From positions 1-64,000 of the forward strand of contig CAZNRD010000005.1 of the NCBI GenBank assembly GCA_964575425.1: a stretch of DNA of 64,000 nucleotides. Direction: 5' to 3'. The stretch comes from DATEAV01 sp964575425. GTDB taxonomy: Bacteria; Chloroflexota; Anaerolineae; Anaerolineales; E44-bin32. A program made the translations under genes and the position numbers. This document shows, piece by piece, positions 33,476 through 42,159 of the stretch (its first letter is position 1; the number at the start of each line of letters is the position of its first letter). The notes under the pieces were generated by a model that was not told the DNA's origin, ran no database searches, and saw only the letters and a program-made list of their open reading frames with translations.

Positions 33476-35142
33476 GCAGCACGGCCCGTTCCCTGGCGAA
33501 GGAGATCCTGGGATGCATTCCACTGGCAGCGGACGCGGCTCAGAAACTGAAGCCGAATGGGCCAGTGCCCATCTCGGGTTACTCCCTCGACAGGCTTGCC
33601 GGGCTCCTGCCGTCCTGGAAGGAGGCTACACTGCGTTTCCGCCGCAGGGTCGAAGGGCAGGAGCCGCGCCGGATCCTGGTGTTTGGGTATCTGCGATGGT
33701 GGTTGGAATGCTCATGCGCCATCAGCTTGCTCCTCGCGGCGGAAGGGCACCGGGTTGACCTCGCGTTTCTGCCCTACCGGCGGTGGACTGAGAGGATGCC
33801 CAGGTTCGACACACAGCGGCAGAGCATCTACATGCGGGGCGTATTGGCCGCTCTCGAACCGGTTGTGCGGATCCTTCCGCTGAGAGCGGGAACCGACCGG
33901 GTGCTGAAGCCCGAACTTGAGAGAGCCTTGGAACGGCTCAGCCGGATCGACGTGCAGTACACGGAGATGCGCGAGAAGCTTGACCTTGGCCCAACAGGCC
34001 GGGACACGCCCTTGCTGCGTCTGCGCCTTGCACGCAACCGGGCCGCCGCGCGCGCTGCTCAGCGACGGCTGCGCGCCGAGCCCTACGACACGGTTGTTGT
34101 CCCGAATGGCGCCATCCTGGAGTTCGGTGCCGTCTATCACGCTGCCCGCAGCCTGGGCCTGCGCGTTGTGACGTACGAGTTTGGCGAACAGCGGGAACGA
34201 GTCTGGCTGTCGCAGGAGGCGGAGGTGATGCGCCTGGACATCACGCCTCTCTGGGATGTTCGCGGTCAAGACCCCCTCACGCCGGGCGAAATGGAGGCTG
34301 TTCGTCGACTACACCGGGCTCGTCGTGGCGCGCGCCTGTGGGCCCACTTTGGGCGGCAATGGCAGGTGGGCGAAAGCAGCGGCGCGCAAAATGCCCGGAG
34401 CCAGCTCGGCCTCGACGCGCGCCATCCGGTGGTTCTCCTGTGCACCAATGTCGTTGGCGACAGCCTGTCTCTCGGACGGCAGGTGTTCACCGACGGGATG
34501 GCGGCCTGGCTGGCTCTTACCGTTCAGTATTTCGCCAGCCGCCCAGAGGCACAGCTGATCGTCCGGATTCACCCCGGGGAGTCCTATGGGACCGGTCATC
34601 CCTCGGCCGAAATCGTTCGTCAGGCCATGCCAGTCCTTCCCGCCCATGTGAAAGTTGTCCCGCCCGATTCGGCGATCAACACCTATGATCTGATCGAGCT
34701 CGCGCACTTCGGCGTGGTGTACACATCGACCTCGGGGCTGGAGATGGCGATGAGCGGTGTCCCGGTTGTCGTCTGTGGCGCCACGCACTATCGCGGCAAG
34801 GGATTCACGTACGAACCAGCCTCAGAAAGAGCCTATGTCAGCTTGCTCGACGAGCTACTGCGCCAGCCCCTCGGTCGACGGCTGGAGAAGGAGATCGTCG
34901 AGAAAGCCTGGCGCTATGCTCACCGGTTCTTCTTTGAGTTCCCGTTTCCGTTCCCCTGGCACATTGAGCACTTCTGGGAAGACATTGCGGCACGGCCGTT
35001 CGAGGAGGTCGTCTCGGAGGCAGGGCGCGCATGCTATCGGTCGACCCTGGACGCCATCGCAGGCTGGCCGATTGACTGGCGGGAACGGGCGCGTGAGAGC
35101 CAGCAGGCGACGGCGGATGTGATGGCTGAGGCATTCCGGTGA
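33472..35142 (+). CDS. Capsule-biosynthesis-like GT-B transferase
   Basis: A 556-residue soluble protein resembling KpsC/KpsS-type and related capsule biosynthesis proteins. The C-terminal Rossmann half has VVLLCTNVVGD, a RPEAQLIVRIHPGE strand, DLIELAHFGVVYTSTSGLEMAMSGVPVVVCG and a following variable segment, the usual acceptor/donor motif set (RxHP, STSGLE, GxPV). It starts at an ATGA overlap with wzt. It shares this motif set with the protein at 55676-57292. Substrate unknown; a CMP-sugar donor would fit the fold but is inference. Confidence 0.7.
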   Translation: MSSTARSLAKEILGCIPLAADAAQKLKPNGPVPISGYSLDRLAGLLPSWKEATLRFRRRVEGQEPRRILVFGYLRWWLECSCAISLLLAAEGHRVDLAFLPYRRWTERMPRFDTQRQSIYMRGVLAALEPVVRILPLRAGTDRVLKPELERALERLSRIDVQYTEMREKLDLGPTGRDTPLLRLRLARNRAAARAAQRRLRAEPYDTVVVPNGAILEFGAVYHAARSLGLRVVTYEFGEQRERVWLSQEAEVMRLDITPLWDVRGQDPLTPGEMEAVRRLHRARRGARLWAHFGRQWQVGESSGAQNARSQLGLDARHPVVLLCTNVVGDSLSLGRQVFTDGMAAWLALTVQYFASRPEAQLIVRIHPGESYGTGHPSAEIVRQAMPVLPAHVKVVPPDSAINTYDLIELAHFGVVYTSTSGLEMAMSGVPVVVCGATHYRGKGFTYEPASERAYVSLLDELLRQPLGRRLEKEIVEKAWRYAHRFFFEFPFPFPWHIEHFWEDIAARPFEEVVSEAGRACYRSTLDAIAGWPIDWRERARESQQATADVMAEAFR

Positions 35143-36032
35143 ACGCGCCCCGTGATATTCGGGCCGAAGTGAAGGCCTTCTACGAGGAGGTCGGCTGGCG
35201 GGAGATCGGCGAGGGTCTCTATCAGAATGCTCGTTATGAGGACCTGCGTCCGGTCGCACGGCAGTACATCCGCCGGTGCCACCTCCGCGTGAGTCGGCAT
35301 CTGCCCGCGCAGGGAAAGAGGTTGCTGGATGCGGGCTCTGGCCCGATTCAGTATCCGGAGTACCTGGAGTACTCGCGGAAGCATGGCGAAAGGGTATGCC
35401 TGGACCTTTCACGCCGGGCCCTGCTCGAGGCGCGCCGCCGCATCGGAGCGCATGGCCGTTTTGTCGTCGGCGATATCGCCGCGCTCCCCTTTGTGGGAGG
35501 AGCATTCGACGGCCTGGTGTCCCTTCACACCCTGCATCATCTTCCCGGCAGTGAACAGCCCCGGGCCCTTGCCGAAATGGTTCGGGTGTTGGCTCCCGAC
35601 GGCAGGGGAGTTGCAGTCTACAGTTGGGGCGATCATTCGCCGCTGATGCGGTTGACGCACTTGCCGATAAGGGTGGCTCTTGGAATCCTTCGCTGGCTCC
35701 GCCGTCTCCGCCTGGCCCGTCCTGCCAACCCAGCCCTCGCCGGACAGGGGGACCAGGCGCCCACGGGGACTTTCACCTGCCAGGTGCCCTATCGCGAACT
35801 ACGGAAGGCGCTGGGGTTCGTCCCTGGCCTAGAATTTGTCGTGTGGCGCACTGTCAGCACATCCTTCCTGCGGGCCTTCATTCACCGTCGCCTGGGCGGG
35901 GTCATCTGGCTTCGACTGCTGTACGCGCTCGAGGAGCTCTTCCCGCATGTGCTGGGGCGTATCGGCCAGTATGCCATGATTGTGTTTCACCGCCCAGGCT
36001 TGGGCAGCCCAAGACACGAAGGGACAAGCTAG
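35139..36032 (+). CDS. SAM-dependent methyltransferase
   Basis: A 297-residue protein with LLDAGSGPIQYPEYLEYS (SAM loop), VCLDLSRRALLEARRR, VVGDIAALPFVGGAFDGLVSLHTLHHL and VRVLAPDGRGVAVYSWG, the Methyltransf_11 order. The C-terminal ~110 residues are specific to this protein. GTG start overlapping the previous stop; the dehydratase gene starts at the next base after its stop. Probably methylates a glycan or sugar nucleotide; with Wzt present, a chain-terminating methyl group is one option. Confidence 0.82.
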   Translation: MNAPRDIRAEVKAFYEEVGWREIGEGLYQNARYEDLRPVARQYIRRCHLRVSRHLPAQGKRLLDAGSGPIQYPEYLEYSRKHGERVCLDLSRRALLEARRRIGAHGRFVVGDIAALPFVGGAFDGLVSLHTLHHLPGSEQPRALAEMVRVLAPDGRGVAVYSWGDHSPLMRLTHLPIRVALGILRWLRRLRLARPANPALAGQGDQAPTGTFTCQVPYRELRKALGFVPGLEFVVWRTVSTSFLRAFIHRRLGGVIWLRLLYALEELFPHVLGRIGQYAMIVFHRPGLGSPRHEGTS

Positions 36033-37028
36033 ATGGACTGGACAGGGAAAGTTGTGCTGGTCACGGGCGGAACGGGATCCTTCGGCCGAAAGTTCGTTGA
36101 GATCATGCTGCAGGAGTACCATCCGGCCAAGCTGATCGTGTTCAGCAGAGATGAGCTCAAGCAACATGAGATGCGAGTAGCTGGCCTTGAGCACCCGAGC
36201 CTGCGCTATTTCATCGGGGATGTGCGTGACTGCGATCGGCTGCGTCGGGCGATGCACGGGGTTCACATTGTTGTCCACGCGGCTGCGATGAAGCAGGTCC
36301 CGGCCTGCGAGTACAACCCGATTGAAGCGATCATGACGAACATCATGGGTGGCCGCAATGTGGTCGAAGCGGCGCTGGACACACGTGTGGAACGGGTGAT
36401 GGCCATCAGCACCGACAAGGCCGTCAATCCGGTGAATCTGTACGGGGCCACGAAACTGGCGGCGGAGAAGCTGTTCGTGCAGTCCAACTCCTACGCCGGG
36501 TCTACGGGGACTCGGTTCTCCTGCGTCCGGTATGGGAATGTGATCGGCAGCCGCGGCAGTGTTGTCCCCGTCTTCTTGCATCAGCGACACAGCGGGACGA
36601 TCACGCTCACTGACGATCGCATGACTCGCTTCTGGCTGACGCTGGAGCAGGGAGTTCGCTTCACCATCCGCTGCATCGCCGAGATGCGGGGCGGGGAGGT
36701 GTTCGTGCCGAAGATCCCCAGCATGCGGGTGATCGACCTGGCCCGGGCCATTGCTCCCGAAAGTCGGATCGAGCGCATTGGGATACGGCCAGGGGAGAAG
36801 CTGCACGAGGTGCTCGTCTCGGAGGACGAAGCGCGCCACACGGTGGAACTGGGGGATATGTTCGTGGTTCAGCCGCCGGAGGGATTCTGGTTTGGGCGCG
36901 AGTGGAGTGAGCGCGGAAGAGCGCTGCCAGAGGGTTTCCTCTACGCCAGTGATACGAACGATCGGTGGCTGACTCTCGAGGATATCCAGACCCTGGCGCT
37001 ACCGGTTGAGGGCCGGGAGCGCGAGTAG
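36033..37028 (+). CDS. pseB: UDP-GlcNAc 4,6-dehydratase (PseB/CapE-like)
   Basis: A 331-residue SDR. GGTGSFGRKFVE (12-23), KLIVFSRDELKQHEM, ALKQVP-type AAMKQVPACEYNP, STDKAVNP (Asp128, Lys129), catalytic Tyr137 and Lys141, and RFTIRCIAEMRGGEVFVPK identify the PseB/CapE/FlaA1-type inverting dehydratases, which form 4-keto-6-deoxy UDP-HexNAc. It begins the base after the previous stop and is followed by an RmlD-like reductase, not by the PseC aminotransferase of the pseudaminate route, so the final sugar is probably reduced at C4. Confidence 0.88.
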   Translation: MDWTGKVVLVTGGTGSFGRKFVEIMLQEYHPAKLIVFSRDELKQHEMRVAGLEHPSLRYFIGDVRDCDRLRRAMHGVHIVVHAAAMKQVPACEYNPIEAIMTNIMGGRNVVEAALDTRVERVMAISTDKAVNPVNLYGATKLAAEKLFVQSNSYAGSTGTRFSCVRYGNVIGSRGSVVPVFLHQRHSGTITLTDDRMTRFWLTLEQGVRFTIRCIAEMRGGEVFVPKIPSMRVIDLARAIAPESRIERIGIRPGEKLHEVLVSEDEARHTVELGDMFVVQPPEGFWFGREWSERGRALPEGFLYASDTNDRWLTLEDIQTLALPVEGRERE

Positions 37029-37038
37029 GTGATCAGCC

Positions 37039-37989
37039 GTGGCTCGAGTGATGATCACCGGTGCCAGCGGCCTGCTGGGCGCCAATCTAGTCCTGGACGC
37101 CCTGGGAGCAGGCCATCAGGTGATCGCCGTGTCCTTTCGGCATGCTGTGCGGCATCCGAAGGTTGAGTCAGTGGCGGCTGATCTGAGCTGCCCGGGCGAG
37201 GCCCGAAGGATCCTGGGCGATTGGCGACCACAGTGGGTGGTGCACTGCGCGGCAGCCACCGACGTTGATGCCTGCGAGGCAGAGCCGGTCAAGGCCTTCC
37301 GCCTCAACCGAGACATGGCGGGGCAGGTGGCGATGGCGGCGCGCGCCGTTGGTGCCCGCTTGGTGCACATCTCGACAGATGCGGTCTTTGACGGAGAGAG
37401 AGGCGATTACACGGAGGACGACGAACCCCATCCGATCAACGTGTACGGGGAGAGCAAACTCGAGGGCGAGCGGGTTGCCCGCCATGAGCATCCGGAGGCG
37501 CTGATCGTGAGGACCAACATCTATGGCTGGAATGCCCAGCCCAAACAGTGCCTGTCGGAATGGTTCCTCTCCAGACTTCGGGCTGGCCGGGAGTCCCCCG
37601 GCTTCGTGGATGCATGGTTCTCGCCGATCCTGGCGAAGGACCTCGGGGCGATCCTGTTGCGACTCCTGAGCGAGGGGAGAGTCGGAGTCTGGCATGTTGG
37701 AGGCCGGGACTGCCTGAGCAAGTTCGACTTCGGGGTCTTGATCGCCCAGGTGTTTGGGCACAATTCCCACCTGATCAAGCCCGAGGCGATGCAGGACAGC
37801 CGGCTCCGGGCGCGCCGGGGGAGGCGCCTCTGCCTTCAGTCAAGCCGTATGCCGACCCTGGACGGGGTTCAGCTTCCACACGTGTACGAGGGATTGAGAC
37901 GCTGGAAACGACAGGAGAGAGAGGGCACGACCGTGGAGCTTCGTCGCCTCGTGACTTCGGAGGGAGAGGCCTGTAACCGGGATGTATGA
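37039..37989 (+). CDS. RmlD-like nucleotide-sugar reductase
   Basis: A 316-residue SDR with GASGLLGANLV near the N-terminus, VVHCAAATDVDACEAEPVKAFRLN, HISTDAVFDGERGDYTEDDEPHPINVYGESKLEGE (catalytic YxxxK) and RTNIYGWN. These are RmlD (dTDP-4-keto-rhamnose reductase) features. Its position directly after a UDP-HexNAc dehydratase suggests it reduces that 4-keto product. GTG start at 37039; GTG 37048 also possible. Overlaps the next methyltransferase by eight bases. Confidence 0.82.
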   Translation: MARVMITGASGLLGANLVLDALGAGHQVIAVSFRHAVRHPKVESVAADLSCPGEARRILGDWRPQWVVHCAAATDVDACEAEPVKAFRLNRDMAGQVAMAARAVGARLVHISTDAVFDGERGDYTEDDEPHPINVYGESKLEGERVARHEHPEALIVRTNIYGWNAQPKQCLSEWFLSRLRAGRESPGFVDAWFSPILAKDLGAILLRLLSEGRVGVWHVGGRDCLSKFDFGVLIAQVFGHNSHLIKPEAMQDSRLRARRGRRLCLQSSRMPTLDGVQLPHVYEGLRRWKRQEREGTTVELRRLVTSEGEACNRDV

Positions 37990-38806
37990 AGTACTCGAGG
38001 TCTCCCTGGGAGACACCCCCCGACTGTTCCGGTATCACCAGGACGGCGTCTATGGCGCGCAGTTCAATCTGAAGGGCTTCGCCTACCCATGGCTGGTGTC
38101 CTCAAGGTCGTGGTCGAAAGCCGAACGCGTGCTTGATGTCGGCGGCGGCTACTCGGACCTGCCAGTCTACCTTGCCAATGCATTTGGCTGCGAAGTGTGG
38201 GTAGTGGATGACTTTGGCATGGCCAGCGGCGAACCCTTCTGGAAGCGACGTCGTGATCCTTGTGAGCATGCCCGCGCTCATCCTGAGGTCCGCTTTACTT
38301 TCGAGCGGCTCGGAGACCCCCGCCTATCGAGCCTGCCTGCCGGGGGCTTCGACTGTGTCTACAGCCTATCGACGCTTGAACATGTGCCGGCCGAGAAGAC
38401 CGCGGATGTCTGGAGCCACATGGATCATCTCCTTCGCCCGGGCGGTGAGATGCTGCATTCGGTGGACCTGGGATTTCCTGTGAAACGCGGGATGGCATCG
38501 GTTCTCAAGGCCATCGCAATCGACGCGGTGTTCGGAGCGATACCGGCAACCATGAGACGCAGATACATCTTTCACACACCGCGGGCCTATGCGCGCTTCG
38601 TCGTTTGCTCGGTGCTCAGGGCACCGTTGCGGCAAGACGTCCAACTTGCGGTGAGCCGAATGGTCTTCGACCCCGAGGTTGTCGCCGAATCGATGGAGAA
38701 CACGTACAACAGGATGATCAAGGACGGCGTGACCCATGTGCGCCACGGCAAGACCGGGACACTGTTGCTTCGACTGCGAAAGCTGGAGGAGAGGAGCTTG
38801 CCATGA
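37982..38806 (+). CDS. SAM-dependent methyltransferase
   Basis: A 274-residue protein. RVLDVGGGYSDLPVYLAN (SAM loop), VWVVDDFG, FDCVYSLSTLEHVPAE and HLLRPGGEMLHSVDLG follow the class I order. A C-terminal segment after residue ~190 has several aromatic and basic residues and a late GKTGTLLLRLRK strand. The start overlaps the reductase and its end overlaps neuB by four bases, so it belongs to the nonulosonate block. Substrate unknown. Confidence 0.8.
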   Translation: MYEVLEVSLGDTPRLFRYHQDGVYGAQFNLKGFAYPWLVSSRSWSKAERVLDVGGGYSDLPVYLANAFGCEVWVVDDFGMASGEPFWKRRRDPCEHARAHPEVRFTFERLGDPRLSSLPAGGFDCVYSLSTLEHVPAEKTADVWSHMDHLLRPGGEMLHSVDLGFPVKRGMASVLKAIAIDAVFGAIPATMRRRYIFHTPRAYARFVVCSVLRAPLRQDVQLAVSRMVFDPEVVAESMENTYNRMIKDGVTHVRHGKTGTLLLRLRKLEERSLP

Positions 38807-39876
38807 GCGGAGAAATCCGGATCCTGGACCGTTGGATCGGAGCAGGCCACCCAACCTACTTCATTGCAGACATCTCGGCGAATCATGATGGCGACCTGAG
38901 CCGTGCGAAGCGGCTGATCCATCTCGCCGCTGAGGCCGGCGCGGACGCGGCCAAGTTCCAGAACTTCCGGGCCCCAAAGATCGTCAGCGACTACGGTTTC
39001 CGCACGATGGGCTTGCAGGTTTCCCACCAGGCGGGCTGGAAGAAGTCGGTCTATGAGGTCTACGCCGATGCATCCATCCCCTTCGAATGGACACCGGAAC
39101 TGAAGGTCACCTGCGCCGAGGCCGGCATCCACTACTTCTCGTCGCCCTACGACTTTGAAGCGGTCGATGTGTTGGACCCTCATGTGCCGGCTCACAAGAT
39201 CGGCTCGGGCGATATCACCTGGCTGGAGATCATTCGTTACATTGCAGGCAAGGGGAAGCCGGTGTTTCTGGCCACGGGAGCCTCGGAGATCGGCGATGTT
39301 CAGCGTGCCGTTCATGCGGTGCTGGAGATCAACCCTCAATTGGTCCTGATGCAGTGCAACACCAACTACACTGCCAGTCCAGACAACTTTGACGACATGC
39401 ACCTGAATGTGCTCAAGACCTATGGAACCATGTTCCCGGAAGTGGTGCTGGGCCTGTCCGACCACACCCCTGGGCACGCGACGGTTCTGGGAGCCGTTGC
39501 CCTCGGGGCGCGCGTTATCGAGAAGCACTTCACGGATGACAACCGGCGAATCGGCCCCGATCATCCCTTTTCCATGACCCCCGAGACCTGGCGGGAAATG
39601 GTTGACCGGACACGCGAGCTGGAGAAGGCCTTGGGATCTGCCGACAAACGCGTGGCAGATAACGAGAGGGAGACAGTTGTGATTCAGCGCCGCTGCCTGC
39701 GGGCGGCGCGCGACATCTGCTCCGGGGAGGTGCTCACCCGAGGCATGATCGATGTCCTGCGACCGGCCGCCGCAGGAGCCATTCCGCCGTTTGAGATCGA
39801 GTCCGTTGTGGGCACGCGAGCGCTTGTGGATATCCCGGCTGGCGAGGTGCTGCGCTGGACGATGCTGGGATCGTGA
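38803..39876 (+). CDS. neuB: NeuB-family nonulosonic acid synthase with SAF domain
   Basis: A 357-residue protein. The TIM-barrel has FIADISANHDGDLSRAKRL (NHxG at 27-30), KFQNFRAPKI, HKIGSGDITWLEII, FLATGASEIGDV, MQCNTNYTASP and GLSDHTPGH, then KHFTDDNRRIGPDHPFSM. Residues ~292-355 form the C-terminal SAF (antifreeze-like) domain. NeuB enzymes condense phosphoenolpyruvate with an N-acyl-mannosamine-type sugar. The ADISANHDG form departs from the common AEIGxNHNG. The start at 38803 overlaps the methyltransferase stop; further upstream starts are out of the family alignment. Confidence 0.9.
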   Translation: MSGEIRILDRWIGAGHPTYFIADISANHDGDLSRAKRLIHLAAEAGADAAKFQNFRAPKIVSDYGFRTMGLQVSHQAGWKKSVYEVYADASIPFEWTPELKVTCAEAGIHYFSSPYDFEAVDVLDPHVPAHKIGSGDITWLEIIRYIAGKGKPVFLATGASEIGDVQRAVHAVLEINPQLVLMQCNTNYTASPDNFDDMHLNVLKTYGTMFPEVVLGLSDHTPGHATVLGAVALGARVIEKHFTDDNRRIGPDHPFSMTPETWREMVDRTRELEKALGSADKRVADNERETVVIQRRCLRAARDICSGEVLTRGMIDVLRPAAAGAIPPFEIESVVGTRALVDIPAGEVLRWTMLGS

Positions 39877-39897
39877 GCATCGGGGAGCGAGGACAGG

Positions 39898-40149
39898 TTG
39901 AGCCAACAGAACGATCGCTTCCGGCAGGAAGTCAAGGACCTGATCAGTGAGGTCTTCAATCTGCCGCGAGAGACAGTGAGCGATCAGCTTGCCTTTGGGG
40001 AGATCTCGGAGTGGGATTCCCTGGGCCACATGGACCTGCTCATGGCTCTTGAGTCCCGCTACGACATCCCGCTGGATGAGGAGCTGATCACCAGGCTTGT
40101 ATCCGTGGAAGCCATCTGCACGTATCTGCGGGAGCGGGATCATGCATGA
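39898..40149 (+). CDS. Acyl/aminoacyl carrier protein
   Basis: An 83-residue acidic four-helix carrier protein. The phosphopantetheine attachment motif is WDSLGHMDL with Ser41, preceded by FGEISEWD and followed by LESRYDIPLDEELI, a standard PP-binding layout. TTG start with GAGGACAGG upstream. It overlaps by eight bases the gene for an amino acid:carrier protein ligase, so its cargo is probably an amino acid rather than a fatty acid. No ketosynthase or fatty-acid gene is near. Confidence 0.92.
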   Translation: MSQQNDRFRQEVKDLISEVFNLPRETVSDQLAFGEISEWDSLGHMDLLMALESRYDIPLDEELITRLVSVEAICTYLRERDHA

Positions 40150-41341
40150 GTACACCATTCACCTGGGGGAGGCAATGCGCATCCCAGACTTCCTGGTTGG
40201 CGATGTGCAGTCGCGGCTGGCCTACGTGGATGAGGCCATCGCAACCGTGGCAGTGGCGGCGGATGGCATGAGCATTCGCTTGAGCGCGCAACAAGAACTG
40301 GTCCCAGGCCATCTTGCAGAGATCGAGTCGAAGGTCGGACGCGTTATCCGGGCGATGGTGCCTGGGGCGGTGAGGCCGCGTCAGAAGGTGCTGGAGGATC
40401 AGCTCGACCGGCCGGTGCCCAACGCGCAGGATCCCCTTCCGAACCTGGTAGAGAGAGGGGAGGTGGTACAGGAGGGATCGGGCATTGTCGTTCTAGGCCC
40501 CACGATGAGTGCCCTGATCGACTTTTTTGAGAGGCACTTTGTGGAGCTCGCCCATTCTTTTGGGGCAGTTGGCTACCGGTTCCCGGCACTCATTTCGCCG
40601 GAACTCCTGGAGCGGGTCGACTACTTCCGATCCTTCCCGCACTCGCTCAGCTTCGTGTGCCACATGCGGGAAGACCTGGACGCAATCGAGAAGTTCTCGC
40701 AAGAGGCTCGTTGTGATCGTGGTCATCTGCAGATGGACCGGGCGGCGCTCTCGGCAGTGAGCGCGCTGCTCTCCCCAGCAGTCTGTTTCCATTGCTACGG
40801 CGCCCTTGCCGGGAGGCGCCTGCGAGGGGGTCTGTGTGCGACAGCAGTTGGCAGCTGCTTTCGCTATGAGTCCAGCAACATGGCCGGGGTGGAAAGGTTG
40901 TGGAACTTCAGCATGAGGGAGATCATCTTCGTAGGTCCTAAGGATTTCGTTCTTGAGAGCCGTGAGGCAGCGCGCAAGAAAGTGGCCGACCTGTTGATGG
41001 CCTGGGGGTTTGCATACCGGGTCGAAGGCGCGAGCGATCCGTTCTTCGTTGGCGATTTCAAGAAGCAGGTTGCCTTTCAGAGTGCCTTTCAGCTCAAGTA
41101 TGAGATCCGGGCTTCCATACCGCACCGGGCCGGGACGCTGGCCGTCGGCTCCTTCAACTTCCACCAGGACTTCTTTGGGCGTCACCTAGACATCAGCCTG
41201 GACGATGGTTCGCCGGCCTTCACAGGCTGTGTGGCGTTCGGCCTTGAGCGCATGGCGTATGCCTTCGTGGCGCAGTACGGTCTTGCCTCATCCAACTGGC
41301 CCGACGCCGTGCGCCATGGGCTGGCAAGCCCGTGGGCGTGA
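40142..41341 (+). CDS. Amino acid:[carrier protein] ligase, class II synthetase-like
   Basis: A 399-residue relative of seryl-tRNA synthetase. Residues ~1-100 are an N-terminal extension. The catalytic core has motif 2 CFRYESSNMAGVERLWNFSMREIIFVG (Arg241, Glu243) and motif 3 TGCVAFGLERMAYA (Glu369, Arg370). Cys215, Glu260 and Cys363 have the same spacing (45 and 103) as the zinc ligands I recall for the Bradyrhizobium ligase (Cys131, Glu176, Cys279). Those enzymes activate glycine or alanine and load it onto a carrier protein's phosphopantetheine instead of tRNA. The carrier gene overlaps it upstream. The start at 40142 fits the overlap. The amino acid used is not predictable. Confidence 0.88.
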   Translation: MHEYTIHLGEAMRIPDFLVGDVQSRLAYVDEAIATVAVAADGMSIRLSAQQELVPGHLAEIESKVGRVIRAMVPGAVRPRQKVLEDQLDRPVPNAQDPLPNLVERGEVVQEGSGIVVLGPTMSALIDFFERHFVELAHSFGAVGYRFPALISPELLERVDYFRSFPHSLSFVCHMREDLDAIEKFSQEARCDRGHLQMDRAALSAVSALLSPAVCFHCYGALAGRRLRGGLCATAVGSCFRYESSNMAGVERLWNFSMREIIFVGPKDFVLESREAARKKVADLLMAWGFAYRVEGASDPFFVGDFKKQVAFQSAFQLKYEIRASIPHRAGTLAVGSFNFHQDFFGRHLDISLDDGSPAFTGCVAFGLERMAYAFVAQYGLASSNWPDAVRHGLASPWA

Positions 41342-41364
41342 GGCCGCTGTGAGCGGATGGTTCA

Positions 41365-42159
41365 ATGAAAGAAGTGACCCTGGCCCAGGTAATCGATAGT
41401 CTAGAAGCCGTCGGCGTCGGCCGAGGAGACGGGGTGCTTGTGCATTCGGCCATCCAGTACTTTGGCCGGCCTGTCAGCGGGGTTCCGATGTACTGGAAGG
41501 CCTTCGAGGTGGTCCTTGGCCCGGAGGGGACACTGGCCGTTCCGGCGTTCAATTTCGGATTTGCCCGGGGCGAGCCCTTTGACGCGCGGCACACACCCTC
41601 CGACCAGATGGGTCTGCTGGCTGAGTACATCCGGTGCCTGCCCAATGCCAGGCGCAGCCCGCACCCCCTGCAATCTGTGGCCGTCGTCGGTCGCTGGGCC
41701 GCGGATATTGCGGCGCGTGATACACCGTCTGCCTTTGATCCGGGTTCAGGGTTTGAGAGGATGCTCGAGCTCGATTTCCTCATGGTCCTCCTGGGGGCCA
41801 GCATCCAGGTCGCCTCGATTGTCCACTACAGCGAACAGAAGGCGCGGGTGCCGTATCGGTATTGGAAGACTTTTCACGGCACGGTGGTGCGGGGCGGCGC
41901 TGCAGTAGTGGCAGAATACCGGATGTTCGCTCGAGATCTGGCACTGGACCCGCAAAACGACTTCGGGCCCGTACAGACTTGGCTGGAAGGACGAGGACTG
42001 TGGCGGCAGGCCCGACTCAACTACGGGCATGTGGCTGCCTGCCGGCTGCGCGATGTTGTTGCCGCCGCGGATGACCTGTTGGCCCACAATCCATGGGCAT
42101 TGGTCAAGGATGGCGAGAGGATGAGGGAGCTGGCGGCGGGGATGAGTCGTGACGTATAA
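41365..42159 (+). CDS. AAC(3)-family N-acyltransferase
   Basis: A 264-residue protein with DGVLVHSAIQYFG, VLGPEGTLAVPAFNF and RSPHPLQSVAVVG (Arg97, Ser98, His100, Pro101), the AAC(3) signature set. AAC(3) relatives move an acyl group from a phosphopantetheine thioester (acetyl-CoA) to an amine. In carbohydrate loci they act on amino sugars, not on antibiotics. Placed 23 bases after an amino acid:carrier protein ligase, it is the best candidate to transfer the carrier-bound aminoacyl group to a sugar amine. That donor is inference; acetyl-CoA remains possible. Overlaps the next gene. Confidence 0.85.
   Translation: MKEVTLAQVIDSLEAVGVGRGDGVLVHSAIQYFGRPVSGVPMYWKAFEVVLGPEGTLAVPAFNFGFARGEPFDARHTPSDQMGLLAEYIRCLPNARRSPHPLQSVAVVGRWAADIAARDTPSAFDPGSGFERMLELDFLMVLLGASIQVASIVHYSEQKARVPYRYWKTFHGTVVRGGAAVVAEYRMFARDLALDPQNDFGPVQTWLEGRGLWRQARLNYGHVAACRLRDVVAAADDLLAHNPWALVKDGERMRELAAGMSRDV

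Noticed and set aside
38587..40158. Long open frame on the minus strand (523 codons)
   Set aside because: Antisense to neuB and the carrier protein, which have clear family motifs; no domain seen in the antisense product.
40142..41341. Seryl-tRNA synthetase
   Set aside because: Adjacent carrier protein gene, zinc ligands of the ligase family and lack of an evident tRNA-binding helical arm point to a carrier-protein ligase.
41365..42159. AAC(3) gene as an aminoglycoside resistance determinant
   Set aside because: It lies inside a nonulosonate operon with overlapping neighbours; AAC(3)-like proteins in such loci act on sugars.
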